Positions 51,459 to 60,359 of a stretch of 64,000 nucleotides of DNA are shown here, in pieces. The notes beneath the pieces were generated by a model. The model did not search any database. It had not been told where the DNA came from and worked only from the letters and a program-made list of their open reading frames with translations. Source of the stretch: Kumtagia sp044326205 (GTDB lineage Bacteria; Pseudomonadota; Alphaproteobacteria; Rhizobiales; Rhizobiaceae). The translations under genes were made by a program, and so were the position numbers. Every line of letters starts with the position of its first letter. Position 1 is the stretch's first letter. The stretch is taken from NCBI RefSeq assembly GCF_044326205.1, contig NZ_JBIRCY010000032.1, positions 1-64,000 on the forward strand. The letters are read 5' to 3'.

Positions 51459-52724
51459 ATGCAGGAAATGAAACTACAGGATTTCAAGAACAAGAAGCCG
51501 ATCGACCTGATCGCCTTCGCCGAATCGCTCGATGTCGAGAATGCCAGTGTCATGCGCAAGCAGGAACTGATGTTCGCGATTCTGAAGAAGCTGGCGGCGC
51601 AGGATGTCGAGATCATCGGGGACGGCGTGGTGGAAGTGCTTCAGGACGGCTTCGGCTTCCTCCGCTCGGCCAATGCCAACTATCTGCCCGGTCCGGACGA
51701 CATCTATATCTCGCCGTCGCAGATCAGGCGCTTTTCGCTGAAGACCGGCGATACCGTTGAAGGGCCGATCCGCAGTCCCAAGGAAGGCGAGCGTTATTTC
51801 GCGCTGCTCAAGGTCAACTCAATCAATTTCGATGATCCGGAGAAGATCCGGCACAAGATCCATTTCGACAATCTGACGCCGCTCTATCCGACCTCCCGGC
51901 TGAAGATGGAGGTGGAGAATCCGACCACGAAGGACATCTCTCCACGCGTCATCGATCTGGTGGCGCCGATCGGCAAGGGCCAGCGCGCGCTGATCGTGGC
52001 GCAGCCGCGCACCGGCAAGACGGTGCTTCTGCAGAACATAGCGCATTCGATCACCACCAATCATCCGGAATGCTACCTGATCGTCCTGCTGATCGACGAG
52101 CGGCCCGAGGAAGTCACCGACATGCAGCGCTCGGTGAAGGGCGAGGTTGTATCCTCGACCTTCGACGAACCTGCCGTGCGCCACGTGCAGGTGGCCGAGA
52201 TGGTCATCGAGAAGGCCAAGCGCCTCGTCGAGCATGGCCGTGACGTGGTCATCCTGCTCGATTCGATCACCCGCCTCGGTCGCGCCTACAACACCGTCGT
52301 GCCGTCATCCGGCAAGGTGCTGACCGGTGGTGTCGATGCCAACGCCCTGCAGCGGCCGAAGCGGTTCTTCGGCGCGGCACGCAACATCGAAGAAGGCGGG
52401 TCACTAACCATTATTGCGACTGCGCTCATCGATACCGGCAGCCGCATGGACGAAGTGATCTTCGAGGAGTTCAAGGGCACGGGCAATTCGGAAATCGTGC
52501 TTGATCGCAAGGTCGCTGACAAGCGTATCTTCCCGGCGATGGATATCCTCAAGTCGGGAACACGCAAGGAAGACCTTCTGGTGTCGCGCCAGGACTTGCA
52601 AAAGGTATTCGTTCTGCGCCGTATCCTCGCGCCGATGGGAACGACCGACGCGATCGAGTTCCTTATCGACAAATTGAAGCAGACGAAGACGAACTCCGAT
52701 TTCTTCGATTCGATGAACACCTGA
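51459..52724 (+). CDS. rho: Transcription termination factor Rho
   Basis: A 421-residue hexameric RNA helicase that ends transcription. The N-terminal RNA-binding part has GDGVVEVLQDGFGFLRSANA near residue 50. Walker A is AQPRTGKTVLL near residue 182 and Walker B is VVILLDSITRLGRAYN near residue 264. The Q- and R-loop regions follow. The start used is the ATG at 51459 (MQEMKLQDFKNK); the ATG nine bases later would also be possible. A hairpin follows the stop. Confidence 0.97.
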   Translation: MQEMKLQDFKNKKPIDLIAFAESLDVENASVMRKQELMFAILKKLAAQDVEIIGDGVVEVLQDGFGFLRSANANYLPGPDDIYISPSQIRRFSLKTGDTVEGPIRSPKEGERYFALLKVNSINFDDPEKIRHKIHFDNLTPLYPTSRLKMEVENPTTKDISPRVIDLVAPIGKGQRALIVAQPRTGKTVLLQNIAHSITTNHPECYLIVLLIDERPEEVTDMQRSVKGEVVSSTFDEPAVRHVQVAEMVIEKAKRLVEHGRDVVILLDSITRLGRAYNTVVPSSGKVLTGGVDANALQRPKRFFGAARNIEEGGSLTIIATALIDTGSRMDEVIFEEFKGTGNSEIVLDRKVADKRIFPAMDILKSGTRKEDLLVSRQDLQKVFVLRRILAPMGTTDAIEFLIDKLKQTKTNSDFFDSMNT

Positions 52725-52731
52725 TCCATTG

Positions 52732-52758
52732 GCCAGTGCCGCTTAATAAGGCACTGGC
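52732..52758. terminator. Hairpin after rho
   Basis: GCCAGTGCC (52732-52740) pairs perfectly with GGCACTGGC (52750-52758) across a nine-base A/T-rich loop, eight bases after the rho stop. No T run follows, so it may be a factor-dependent or weak terminator. Confidence 0.6.
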
Positions 52759-52842
52759 GCATCCGCCGTTTGGGACGTCCAATCGATCTCTCGTGTCAGG
52801 TTTGGGCAATTGATTGGTAGGTCGGCGCCAAGGCTAGGCGGG

Positions 52843-52916
52843 TTATCCGCAATCGATTCGGGTCCGTAACGAGTCGTGAGCAGATGCGCTTATTCGATGA
52901 GTTTGATTTTCGATTC
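52843..52916. promoter_or_regulatory. GANTC cluster and DnaA-box-like site upstream of mnmE
   Basis: TTATCCGCA (52843-52851) differs from the DnaA consensus at one base. GATTC 52855, GAGTC 52871 and GATTC 52912 are three CcrM-type sites within 62 bases. The region lies about 90 bases before mnmE and probably includes the promoter of the mnmE-parB run. Confidence 0.5.
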
Positions 52917-53006
52917 GGTTCCGAAATGATCGAACCGTCCGATGGCACTTTGGTGTGAGGGCTGGCCACCGCAGTTGAACGGCACACACTGGTACGGTTT
53001 GGGATA

Positions 53007-54335
53007 ATGCACAGGGGAGTGTCCAGGGATACGATTGTCGCGCTTTCAAGCGGGCAACTACCCTCCGGAATAGCTGTCGTCCGGCTCAGTGGACCGAGAG
53101 TCCAAGAAGTTATAGCTGTTTTCGCTGGTTCACTTCCGGCGCCGAGGGTGGCGCGTTTCGGAGTGTTGCGGCTGGCGGACGGCTCCCCGCTTGATGAAGG
53201 CCTGACTCTTTTCTTTCCTGCGCCCCGTAGCTTTACGGGCGAAGATTGTGCGGAATTTCATATTCATGGTGGTCGCGCCGTCGTTGAGGCATTGTTGCGG
53301 GCCATCTGCAAGATCGAAGGATGCCGCCTGGCGCTAGCCGGTGAGTTCTCCCGCCGGGCATTTGAAAACGGCAAAATGGATCTCCTTTCAGCGGAAGCGA
53401 CAGCCGATATCGTCACCGCCGAGACTGAGGCACAGAGGCGCTTTGCGGCTCAAAATAGTGGCGGCGGACACGCTGCGCTCTATGCCGACTGGCGAAGCAG
53501 GCTGATCCATGCACGCGCGTTTATCGAGGCCGAACTGGACTTTTCCGATGAGGCTGATGTCCCGGGTTCGGTCTCACAGCAGGTCTGGGCAGAAGTTGCG
53601 TCGCTCCGGGAAGAAGTCGAGGCGCATATATCCGGCTACAGCAAGGCGGAGATACTGCGGGACGGCTTTGATGTCGTCCTGCTAGGAGCGCCGAATGCCG
53701 GAAAATCCAGTCTTCTTAATGCATTGGCCCGGCGCGAGGCGGCTATTGTCACGCCCGAGCCGGGCACGACACGGGATCTGATCGAAATTCTGCTGGATAT
53801 CGACGGCCTGAAAGTTCGTGTGACGGATACCGCCGGAATTCGTCCAACGGAAGGACTGGTCGAGCGCCTGGGTATCGAAAGAGCTCTTGACCGCGCGCGC
53901 GAGGCTGGACTGGTTTTGGTCCTGGAGGATTTGACGGCACCACTTCCAATTGACGGCGGTGTGGCGAAGCAGCAGCTTTTGATCGGAACGAAGGCCGACC
54001 TTCTGGACGGTCGGCCGGTGTCTTCAAGGTATGACCACACAATCTCCTGCGTTTCGGGTGAAGGCTTGCAGGAATTGCTCAACACCATTTCTGGCAAGGC
54101 ACAATCCGCTGCACCGCGGACGGGAGAACTGATTCCCTGGCGGCTGCGCCACGTCGAACTCCTGGCGCAGTGCGGGAGGCATCTGACCGCGGCGTTGAAC
54201 AACACCGACGCCGGGCTTGAATTGCGCTCTGAGGAGCTTCGGCTTGCGTCAAACGCGCTAGGCCGGATCGGTGGAGCAGTCGATGTCGAAGATCTGCTGA
54301 ATGTGATTTTCGGACAGTTCTGTATCGGCAAATGA
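53007..54335 (+). CDS. mnmE: tRNA modification GTPase MnmE
   Basis: 442 residues. With MnmG it installs the 5-carboxymethylaminomethyl group on wobble uridine 34. N-terminal formyl-THF domain: ALSSGQLPSGIAVVRLSGP. G domain: GAPNAGKSSLLNAL near residue 228, DTAGIR near 275 and the TKADLL-type specificity motif near 331. The C-terminus FGQFCIGK with its catalytic cysteine is intact. The ATG at 53007 lacks a good ribosome site; an in-frame GTG at 53019 is an alternative. Confidence 0.96.
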   Translation: MHRGVSRDTIVALSSGQLPSGIAVVRLSGPRVQEVIAVFAGSLPAPRVARFGVLRLADGSPLDEGLTLFFPAPRSFTGEDCAEFHIHGGRAVVEALLRAICKIEGCRLALAGEFSRRAFENGKMDLLSAEATADIVTAETEAQRRFAAQNSGGGHAALYADWRSRLIHARAFIEAELDFSDEADVPGSVSQQVWAEVASLREEVEAHISGYSKAEILRDGFDVVLLGAPNAGKSSLLNALARREAAIVTPEPGTTRDLIEILLDIDGLKVRVTDTAGIRPTEGLVERLGIERALDRAREAGLVLVLEDLTAPLPIDGGVAKQQLLIGTKADLLDGRPVSSRYDHTISCVSGEGLQELLNTISGKAQSAAPRTGELIPWRLRHVELLAQCGRHLTAALNNTDAGLELRSEELRLASNALGRIGGAVDVEDLLNVIFGQFCIGK

Positions 54336-54348
54336 TTCACGTGAAACA
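54333..54348. promoter_or_regulatory. parS site 1
   Basis: TGATTCACGTGAAACA, 15 of 16 matches to the ParB-binding consensus TGTTTCACGTGAAACA. It overlaps the mnmE stop codon. Confidence 0.85.
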
Positions 54349-54361
54349 TGGTCGTGAGGGC

Positions 54362-54377
54362 AGTTTCACGTGAAACA
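54362..54377. promoter_or_regulatory. parS site 2
   Basis: AGTTTCACGTGAAACA, 15 of 16 matches, 29 bases after site 1 in the mnmE-mnmG gap. Confidence 0.88.
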
Positions 54378-54426
54378 GCGTTCCAATGCTTGACAGGGTT
54401 TGGCAGACGCCTAATGCAGTTCCATC

Positions 54427-56310
54427 ATGAGTACGATTCCTATGGGCTATGACGTGGTTGTGGTCGGCGGCGGGCATGCTGGTTGCGAAGCCGCAGCAGC
54501 TTCTGCCCGCATCGGCGCGAAGACTGCCCTCGTGACCATGCGTGCCGACGCGATTGGAACTATGTCCTGCAATCCGGCTATTGGCGGCATTGGTAAAGGA
54601 CAGCTTGTACGCGAGATCGATGCGCTGGACGGGCTGATGGGCGTTGCCGCCGACGCTGCAGGCATCCAGTTCCGGTTGCTCAACAGGCGCAAGGGTCCGG
54701 CTGTCAGAGGTCCGCGCACTCAAGCGGATCGCAAATTGTATCGGCAGGCAATGCAGGAGCTTATCGCCGCTCAAACCGGCTTGACGGTGATTGAGGGCGA
54801 GATTGCGGAGCTTCTGGCGGTGAGCGGACGTGTTCAAGGCGTTCGTCTGGTCGCTGGAAGGGAAATTCGCTGCGCGGCAGTCGTGCTTACCACCGGCACG
54901 TTTCTTCGGGGACTTATCCATATCGGGGAAAGGCGATTTCCTGCAGGTCGAATGAATGAGCAGGCCGCCGAAAAACTATCGCACTCCATCATGAAATCCG
55001 GTTTCGAGTTGAGGCGACTGAAGACCGGAACGCCTCCACGCCTGGATACGGCTACGATCGACTGGTCGGGGCTTGATCGGCAAGTCGCCGACGAAAAGCC
55101 TGTGCCGTTCTCATTGCTTACCAGTGATATCAAGAATCCCCAGATCGACTGTGGCATCACTCGAACGACGCCGGAGACTCATGCGGTGATAAAGGAGAAC
55201 CTGCATCGGTCCGCCATGTATTCCGGCTCGATCGAGGGGGTCGGCCCGCGCTACTGTCCTTCGATCGAAGATAAGATCGTAAAGTTCGGCGACCGTGACG
55301 GTCACCAGATTTTTCTCGAGCCCGAAGGCTTGGACGATCCTGTCGTCTACCCGAATGGAATCTCGACCTCTCTGCCGGAAGACGTTCAGCTCGAAATCTT
55401 GAAGACGATCTCGGGGCTTGAGCATGCGAAGATGCTTCAGCCCGGTTATGCCATCGAGTACGACCATATCGATCCGCGTGAACTGAAGACCACTTTGGAG
55501 ACGCGCAAGGTCGAGGGATTGTTTCTAGCCGGCCAGATCAACGGAACCACTGGCTATGAAGAAGCAGCAGCCCAAGGCTTGCTTGCAGGTGTGAACGCGG
55601 CCCGACTATCTGGTGGTATGGACGGTATCACCATCGGTCGTTCCGATGCCTACATCGGTGTCCTTGTCGATGACCTGACAAGCAGGGGGGTCACCGAGCC
55701 ATACAGGATGTTCACGTCTCGGGCCGAGTTCAGGCTTTCGTTGCGTTCCGACAATGCGGATATTCGATTGACGCCCCTGGCGATCAAGCTCGGGGCAGCC
55801 TCTGCTGCTCGCGTCAAAGCGTTTGAAAGCGCGTCTTGCGAGTTGGCTGCCGCCGTTGAACTCGCCAAGTCGCTGTCGTTAACGCCCAATGAGGCCCAAA
55901 GGCATGGCCTTAACGTTAACATGGACGGTCGGCGCAGGACTGCTTACGAGCTGTTGTCCTATCCCGATAAAGGGTTAGCGGCTTTGGTTGATATTTGGCC
56001 GGAGCTGGGAAGGTTGAGTGAGCGAGCTGCGGAAGGACTGGAGATCGAAGCCAACTATGCCGTCTATCTTGATCGGCAGGCATCGGACATCCAGCAGATG
56101 AGGCGGGAAGAAAACCGCTCATTACCAGTGGATTTGGACTATTCCGACCTTCCTGGCCTTTCCAACGAGTTGAAGCAGAAAATGATAAGGCACCGCCCCA
56201 CGTCCGTGGCTGCCGCCGAGCGGATGGAAGGGATGACGCCGGCAGCGATGGCTATCATCGTCGCTCGTGTCCGAGAGCATGAGCGGCTTGCGAGGAATCC
56301 TGCAGCGTGA
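54427..56310 (+). CDS. mnmG: tRNA modification enzyme MnmG (GidA)
   Basis: A 627-residue FAD enzyme, partner of MnmE in wobble-uridine modification. The FAD-binding motif VVVGGGHAGCEAA is near residue 10. MSCNPAIGGIGKGQLVREID and RKGPAVRGPRTQADRKLY are family signatures, and the C-terminal helical region (RAEFRLSLRSDNADIRL) binds MnmE. An in-frame ATG at 54442 (MGYDVVVV) is an alternative start. The stop overlaps the rsmG GTG start. Confidence 0.97.
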   Translation: MSTIPMGYDVVVVGGGHAGCEAAAASARIGAKTALVTMRADAIGTMSCNPAIGGIGKGQLVREIDALDGLMGVAADAAGIQFRLLNRRKGPAVRGPRTQADRKLYRQAMQELIAAQTGLTVIEGEIAELLAVSGRVQGVRLVAGREIRCAAVVLTTGTFLRGLIHIGERRFPAGRMNEQAAEKLSHSIMKSGFELRRLKTGTPPRLDTATIDWSGLDRQVADEKPVPFSLLTSDIKNPQIDCGITRTTPETHAVIKENLHRSAMYSGSIEGVGPRYCPSIEDKIVKFGDRDGHQIFLEPEGLDDPVVYPNGISTSLPEDVQLEILKTISGLEHAKMLQPGYAIEYDHIDPRELKTTLETRKVEGLFLAGQINGTTGYEEAAAQGLLAGVNAARLSGGMDGITIGRSDAYIGVLVDDLTSRGVTEPYRMFTSRAEFRLSLRSDNADIRLTPLAIKLGAASAARVKAFESASCELAAAVELAKSLSLTPNEAQRHGLNVNMDGRRRTAYELLSYPDKGLAALVDIWPELGRLSERAAEGLEIEANYAVYLDRQASDIQQMRREENRSLPVDLDYSDLPGLSNELKQKMIRHRPTSVAAAERMEGMTPAAMAIIVARVREHERLARNPAA

Positions 56311-56948
56311 ACGACGGTACTTTTGACGAGCTTGTCAAGATCGCTGGCCCTGTTTCACGTGAAACATTTTCTGTTCTCCAAGATTTTTTGGTCGAGTTCC
56401 AGCGCTGGAATCGCGTGACGAACCTTGTCGCTTCCTCGACAGTGGAGGAGCTATGGGATCGACATGTGTTGGACAGCGCTCAACTCAGGCGCCTTTCGCC
56501 GCCGACCACCCGTTGGGTCGATCTCGGGTCTGGCGGAGGATTCCCTGGGCTGATTCTGGCGATCTTACTTCGCGAAACGCCCGGGGCTCATGTTCATCTG
56601 ATTGAAAGCAACCGGAAAAAGGCGTCGTTCTTGCAAACGATGACCGGGCTCTTTGCGTTGCCCGCAACGGTTCATGCCCAGCGAATTGAGGATGCATGCG
56701 CAAAAATCGAACCACCTCAGGCGGTGAGCTCTCGCGCATTGGCCTCTCTTACGCAGCTTTTGGGGTTGGCAGAGCCGTTTCTATCAGGGGGAGCGGTCGG
56801 ATTGTTCCACAAAGGCCGTGAATATCGCCGCGAGATCGAAGAAAGTTCTCACTCGTGGAGTTACGACCTGATAGAACATGCCAGCGCGGTTGAATCGCAG
56901 AGCGTGATCCTGGAGATCAGCGGACTGAAACGAATTCGACCGAATTGA
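56307..56948 (+). CDS. rsmG: 16S rRNA (guanine-527-N7)-methyltransferase RsmG (GidB)
   Basis: A 213-residue SAM-dependent methyltransferase of G527 in 16S rRNA. The SAM-binding motif is VDLGSGGGFPGLILA near residue 71, preceded by RWNRVTNLVAS and WDRHVLDSAQL. Start is GTG at 56307 overlapping the mnmG stop. The coding sequence contains a perfect parS at 56351-56366 specifying the PVSRETF segment, an arrangement conserved among relatives as I recall. Confidence 0.96.
   Translation: MNDGTFDELVKIAGPVSRETFSVLQDFLVEFQRWNRVTNLVASSTVEELWDRHVLDSAQLRRLSPPTTRWVDLGSGGGFPGLILAILLRETPGAHVHLIESNRKKASFLQTMTGLFALPATVHAQRIEDACAKIEPPQAVSSRALASLTQLLGLAEPFLSGGAVGLFHKGREYRREIEESSHSWSYDLIEHASAVESQSVILEISGLKRIRPN
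56351..56366. promoter_or_regulatory. parS site 3 (perfect, inside rsmG)
   Basis: TGTTTCACGTGAAACA matches the consensus at all 16 positions. It lies about 600 bases before parA. Confidence 0.95.
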
Positions 56949-57772
56949 TGAAATGGCTATCGCGGCACGATCAAATGTCCAGCACCCCACGCATCATCAC
57001 CATCGCCAACCAGAAAGGCGGCGTGGGTAAAACAACGACTGCCATCAATCTGGCGACGGCACTTGCAGCGATTGGCGAGCGCGTGCTGCTGATCGACCTC
57101 GATCCGCAAGGCAATGCGAGCACCGGGCTGGGGATCGACAAGCGCGACCGCACGTCATCATCCTACGACGTCATCACCGGTGCGCTAAGCCTGGAGGAAG
57201 CTGCGATGGTGACGGCCGTCCCTGGCCTCTCCATCGTTCCTTCCACACTTGATCTTCTCGGCGTGGAGATGGAGATTGCCGGAACAGCGGATCGGGTGCT
57301 GCGGCTGCGCAATGCGGTCCGTGCGTCCGCCGCGAGAGCCGGTCTCTATGACTATATCTTGATCGATTGCCCGCCATCTCTCAACCTGTTGACGTTGAAC
57401 TCGATGGCGGCGGCCGATTCCGTGCTCGTGCCGTTGCAATGCGAGTTCTTTGCTCTCGAAGGCTTGAGCCAGTTGCTGGAGACGGTGGAAGAGGTTCATC
57501 AGACGATCAACCCGGATCTCACCATCCAGGGCATCGTCATGACCATGTATGATGGGCGCAACAATCTCGCCAACCAGGTGGTCGACGACGTTCGTGCTCA
57601 TCTCGGCGACAAGGTCTACAACACGATCATCCCTCGCAATGTGCGGGTCTCGGAGGCGCCATCCTACGGCAAGCCAGCGATCCTCTACGACCTCAAATGC
57701 TCCGGCAGCCAGGCCTACCTGCAACTGGCATCTGAAGTCATTCGTCAGGAACGCAAACTCCGAGCGGCGTGA
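56948..57772 (+). CDS. parA: Chromosome-partitioning ATPase ParA
   Basis: 274 residues. It forms the ATP-dependent gradient that pulls ParB-parS complexes apart. The deviant Walker A KGGVGKTTTAINLATAL is near residue 18. Walker B is DYILIDCPPSLNLLT near residue 136, and the DLDPQGNASTGLG motif is near residue 49. The ATG at 56948 overlaps the rsmG stop in TGATG; the ATG at 56975 (MSSTPRIITI) is an alternative. Length and motifs are of the chromosomal, not plasmid, type. Confidence 0.97.
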   Translation: MKWLSRHDQMSSTPRIITIANQKGGVGKTTTAINLATALAAIGERVLLIDLDPQGNASTGLGIDKRDRTSSSYDVITGALSLEEAAMVTAVPGLSIVPSTLDLLGVEMEIAGTADRVLRLRNAVRASAARAGLYDYILIDCPPSLNLLTLNSMAAADSVLVPLQCEFFALEGLSQLLETVEEVHQTINPDLTIQGIVMTMYDGRNNLANQVVDDVRAHLGDKVYNTIIPRNVRVSEAPSYGKPAILYDLKCSGSQAYLQLASEVIRQERKLRAA

Positions 57773-57812
57773 GCGCCGCCCAGGATCGAGAAGCAGTGTT
57801 TAGGCAAGAACT

Positions 57813-58688
57813 ATGAACGAAGATCTTTCCAAGCGGCGACTAGGTCGCGGCCTCGCGGCTCTCATAGGCGAAATCGACAAGCCGCCGGTGCCGCGGCAAC
57901 CGGTTGCGCCGAGCGATGGCAAGGTGCCGATCGAATTCATTCAACCCAATCCGCGCAATCCGCGCCGGGCGTTTGGCGAGGCCGATCTCACCGACCTTGC
58001 GCAGTCGATCAAAGAACATGGCATCGTCCAGCCGGTCGTGGTGCGCCCGGCCGCTGGGGCTGCTGGCCGTTATGAGATCATCGCCGGCGAACGGCGCTGG
58101 CGCGCCGCGCAGCGCTCGGGCCTGACCGAAATCCCGGTGATCGTACGTGAGGTCAACGACCGTACGGCGCTGGAACTGGCCATCATCGAGAACGTCCAGC
58201 GTACCGATCTCAATCCGATCGAGGAGGCGATGGGCTACCAGCAGCTCATCGACGACCACAGCTATACCCAGGCCGACCTTGGGCAGGTGATCGGCAAGAG
58301 CCGCAGCCACGTCGCCAACACGCTGCGGCTTCTCAAGCTTCCAGATGATATTCGTGCATTGCTGGTCGACGGGGCATTGTCTGCCGGCCACGCCCGCGCC
58401 TTGGTCACGGTGCCCGATCCTGCGGCGCTGGCCAAGCGGATCGTCGAAGACGGATTGTCGGTGCGCCAGGCCGAGGTGTTGGCCCAGCAGCCGGCGGCGG
58501 TCCAGGTCGATCCGTCCCCAAAGCCGACCGTGGAGAAGGAGGCGGATACGGTTGCATTGGAGAAACTGCTTTCCGATGTAACCGGTCTGAAAGTGGCAAT
58601 CAACCACAAGCCGAAGGGCGGCGAGGTACGAATTGCCTATCGTAGCCTGGAGCAACTCGACGAGTTATGCCGCCGGCTAAAAAGCTAG
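57813..58688 (+). CDS. parB: Chromosome-partitioning protein ParB
   Basis: A 291-residue CTP-dependent DNA clamp that loads at parS. RRLGRGLAALIGE is the typical N-terminus. The CTP-binding motif GERRWRAAQRSGL is near residue 94, and the helix-turn-helix SYTQADLGQVIGKSRSHVAN is near residue 150. A C-terminal dimerisation part follows (LEKLLSDVTGLKVAINHKPK). It lies 40 bases after parA in one transcript and is convergent with holA. Confidence 0.97.
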   Translation: MNEDLSKRRLGRGLAALIGEIDKPPVPRQPVAPSDGKVPIEFIQPNPRNPRRAFGEADLTDLAQSIKEHGIVQPVVVRPAAGAAGRYEIIAGERRWRAAQRSGLTEIPVIVREVNDRTALELAIIENVQRTDLNPIEEAMGYQQLIDDHSYTQADLGQVIGKSRSHVANTLRLLKLPDDIRALLVDGALSAGHARALVTVPDPAALAKRIVEDGLSVRQAEVLAQQPAAVQVDPSPKPTVEKEADTVALEKLLSDVTGLKVAINHKPKGGEVRIAYRSLEQLDELCRRLKS

Positions 58689-58732
58689 GCATAGATAGTC
58701 AATTATCTCGTTAGACGGCTATATATCAGAGG

Positions 58733-59782
58733 CTATTGCCGTTTCTGAGGGCTGCGCGCGGCATCACGCGCAATGTCCATCAGCATCCGATGCGTCGCCG
58801 CCACTGCAAGTTCGGGACGCCGGCGCGTCAGCAAGACTGTCTCGTGCAGTCGTTCCAGGATGCGGGCAAGTGTCCGGCTGGTCCATCGCCCCAGCGCCTG
58901 TTCGACCAGCTTGCGGCGACCGAAAAAGACTGGCGGCCTTGCCGCGGCGACGGCCGAGGCTGGGTTTCCACCCTCCCTTTCCATCACCGCCCGCATCGAC
59001 TGCAGGGACAGAAGCTGCCGCTGCAGGGCCGACAACACGGCATAAGCCTGGCTGGTGCCGAGCGCCTGGCGCGAATAAGCGGTATCGAAGGCGGCGAGAT
59101 TGCCTTCGAGGATCGCATCCACCGCCTCGTCGACCGAGATGGAGGATACGTCGCCCGTCAATGCGCGGATGTCGTCGCTCGATATGCTGTCCTGGCCAAG
59201 GGCGTAGAGCGCGAGCTTGGCGACCTCGGCGCGCGTCGCCATGCGGTCACCGCCGAGATTGCGGCGCAGCAGGGCGCGCGCCTCGGGGTCAATCGACAGG
59301 CCGGCGTTGCGTAGCTCGTCGTCGATCACCGTATCGACCGATCGCGCGTCGTCGCTGTAGCAGGGAAGCGCAATCGCCTGCCCGGCAGCCTCGACCACGG
59401 AGCGTAGACCCACGCCCTTCTTCAGATCGCCGGCCTCGATGAGAATGGTCGTGTCGGGCGGCGGCGCGGCGCACAACGCCTTGACGTCATCCGCTAGCGC
59501 CTTCTGGCCGGCCGCGTTGCGCACCCACAGAAGACGTTTGCCGGCGAACATCGGCAGTGTGTTGGCCTCGTCGACTAGCCGGCTGGCGTCCTTGTCGAGT
59601 TCGGAGGCATCGAGCCTGACTACGGAGAAGGGGTCGTCGAGCGGCACGCCCGATTTCTCGGCAAAACGCCGCGCCCGCTCGCTGACCAGGCCCCGGTCAG
59701 GCCCATAGATCAGCAGGATGGGCACGCCGGCTTGCGGCCGTGCCAACCATCCATCGACCTCATGTGCCTTGAGCTGTCCCAT
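58733..59782 (-). CDS. holA: DNA polymerase III delta subunit
   Basis: A 349-residue clamp-loader subunit that opens the sliding clamp. Recognised by PILLIYGPDRGLVSERARRF near residue 20, LPMFAGKRLLWVRNA near residue 76 and the C-terminal helical collar region (LVEQALGRWTSRTLARILERL). The start at 59782 (MGQLKAHEVDGWL) fits the family better than the ATG at 59818. In related genomes lptE and leuS usually lie upstream of holA; neither is here, so synteny breaks at this point. Confidence 0.94.
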   Translation of the reverse strand: MGQLKAHEVDGWLARPQAGVPILLIYGPDRGLVSERARRFAEKSGVPLDDPFSVVRLDASELDKDASRLVDEANTLPMFAGKRLLWVRNAAGQKALADDVKALCAAPPPDTTILIEAGDLKKGVGLRSVVEAAGQAIALPCYSDDARSVDTVIDDELRNAGLSIDPEARALLRRNLGGDRMATRAEVAKLALYALGQDSISSDDIRALTGDVSSISVDEAVDAILEGNLAAFDTAYSRQALGTSQAYAVLSALQRQLLSLQSMRAVMEREGGNPASAVAAARPPVFFGRRKLVEQALGRWTSRTLARILERLHETVLLTRRRPELAVAATHRMLMDIARDAARSPQKRQ

Positions 59783-59867
59783 GCCGGCGAGATACCACGA
59801 CGAACCGGGGCCGGCCATGTCAAATCATCCGGGATCACTCCGTGACGACCTTGCAGAAGCTTGCGGA

Positions 59868-60293
59868 TCAGAGCTCCAACTGCATGTCGCGATGCGGGAT
59901 GCCGGCGTCGAGATAATTGTCGCCATAGGCCTCGAAGCCGAGTTTCGGTAAAACTCCAGCGCATAGGTTTGCGAACCGAGCCGGGCGTAAGGCGCAAGCC
60001 GATGATGCCGCACATGGCTGACGATGAAGCCAATGAGTGCGGCGCCGGCGCCCTTTCCGCGAAATTCCTTCGACACGCAGACCCGCTGGATTTTCACGGC
60101 ATCGCCAACGACGCGGAAGCGCGCCGCGCCCACCGGCGTGCCGCCCGACGTTGCAAGCACATGCGTGCAGACATCGTCCAGCTCGTCGATTTCCTCCTGT
60201 TCCGAGACGCCCTGCTCGTCAATGAAGACGTCGCGGCGCAGTTGCGCGCTGGCTTGCCTTGCCCGCCTCGTCCGTGGCGATTCTTATCTCCAT
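59868..60293 (-). pseudogene. GNAT acetyltransferase with two frameshifts
   Basis: The minus strand from the ATG at 60293 (MEIRIATDEAGKAS) loses frame near codon 16. The next frame reads AQLRRDVFIDEQGVSEQEEI and continues with VGAARFRVVGDAVKIQRVCV and RGKGAGAALI, the acetyl-CoA loop. In the stretch after ALEFYR a one-base loss shifts the frame again, after which LGFEAYGDNYLDAGIPHRDM and a stop at 59868 complete a normal GNAT C-terminus. A +1 and a -1 shift cancel, leaving an otherwise intact gene of about 141 codons. It is either a recent pseudogene or has sequencing errors. Confidence 0.82.
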
Positions 60294-60359
60294 GATCTCA
60301 CTCCCAATCCTGTTCATCGTACCGAGGGAGCCGGACCTCTCCAGACGAAAGGCTCTATC

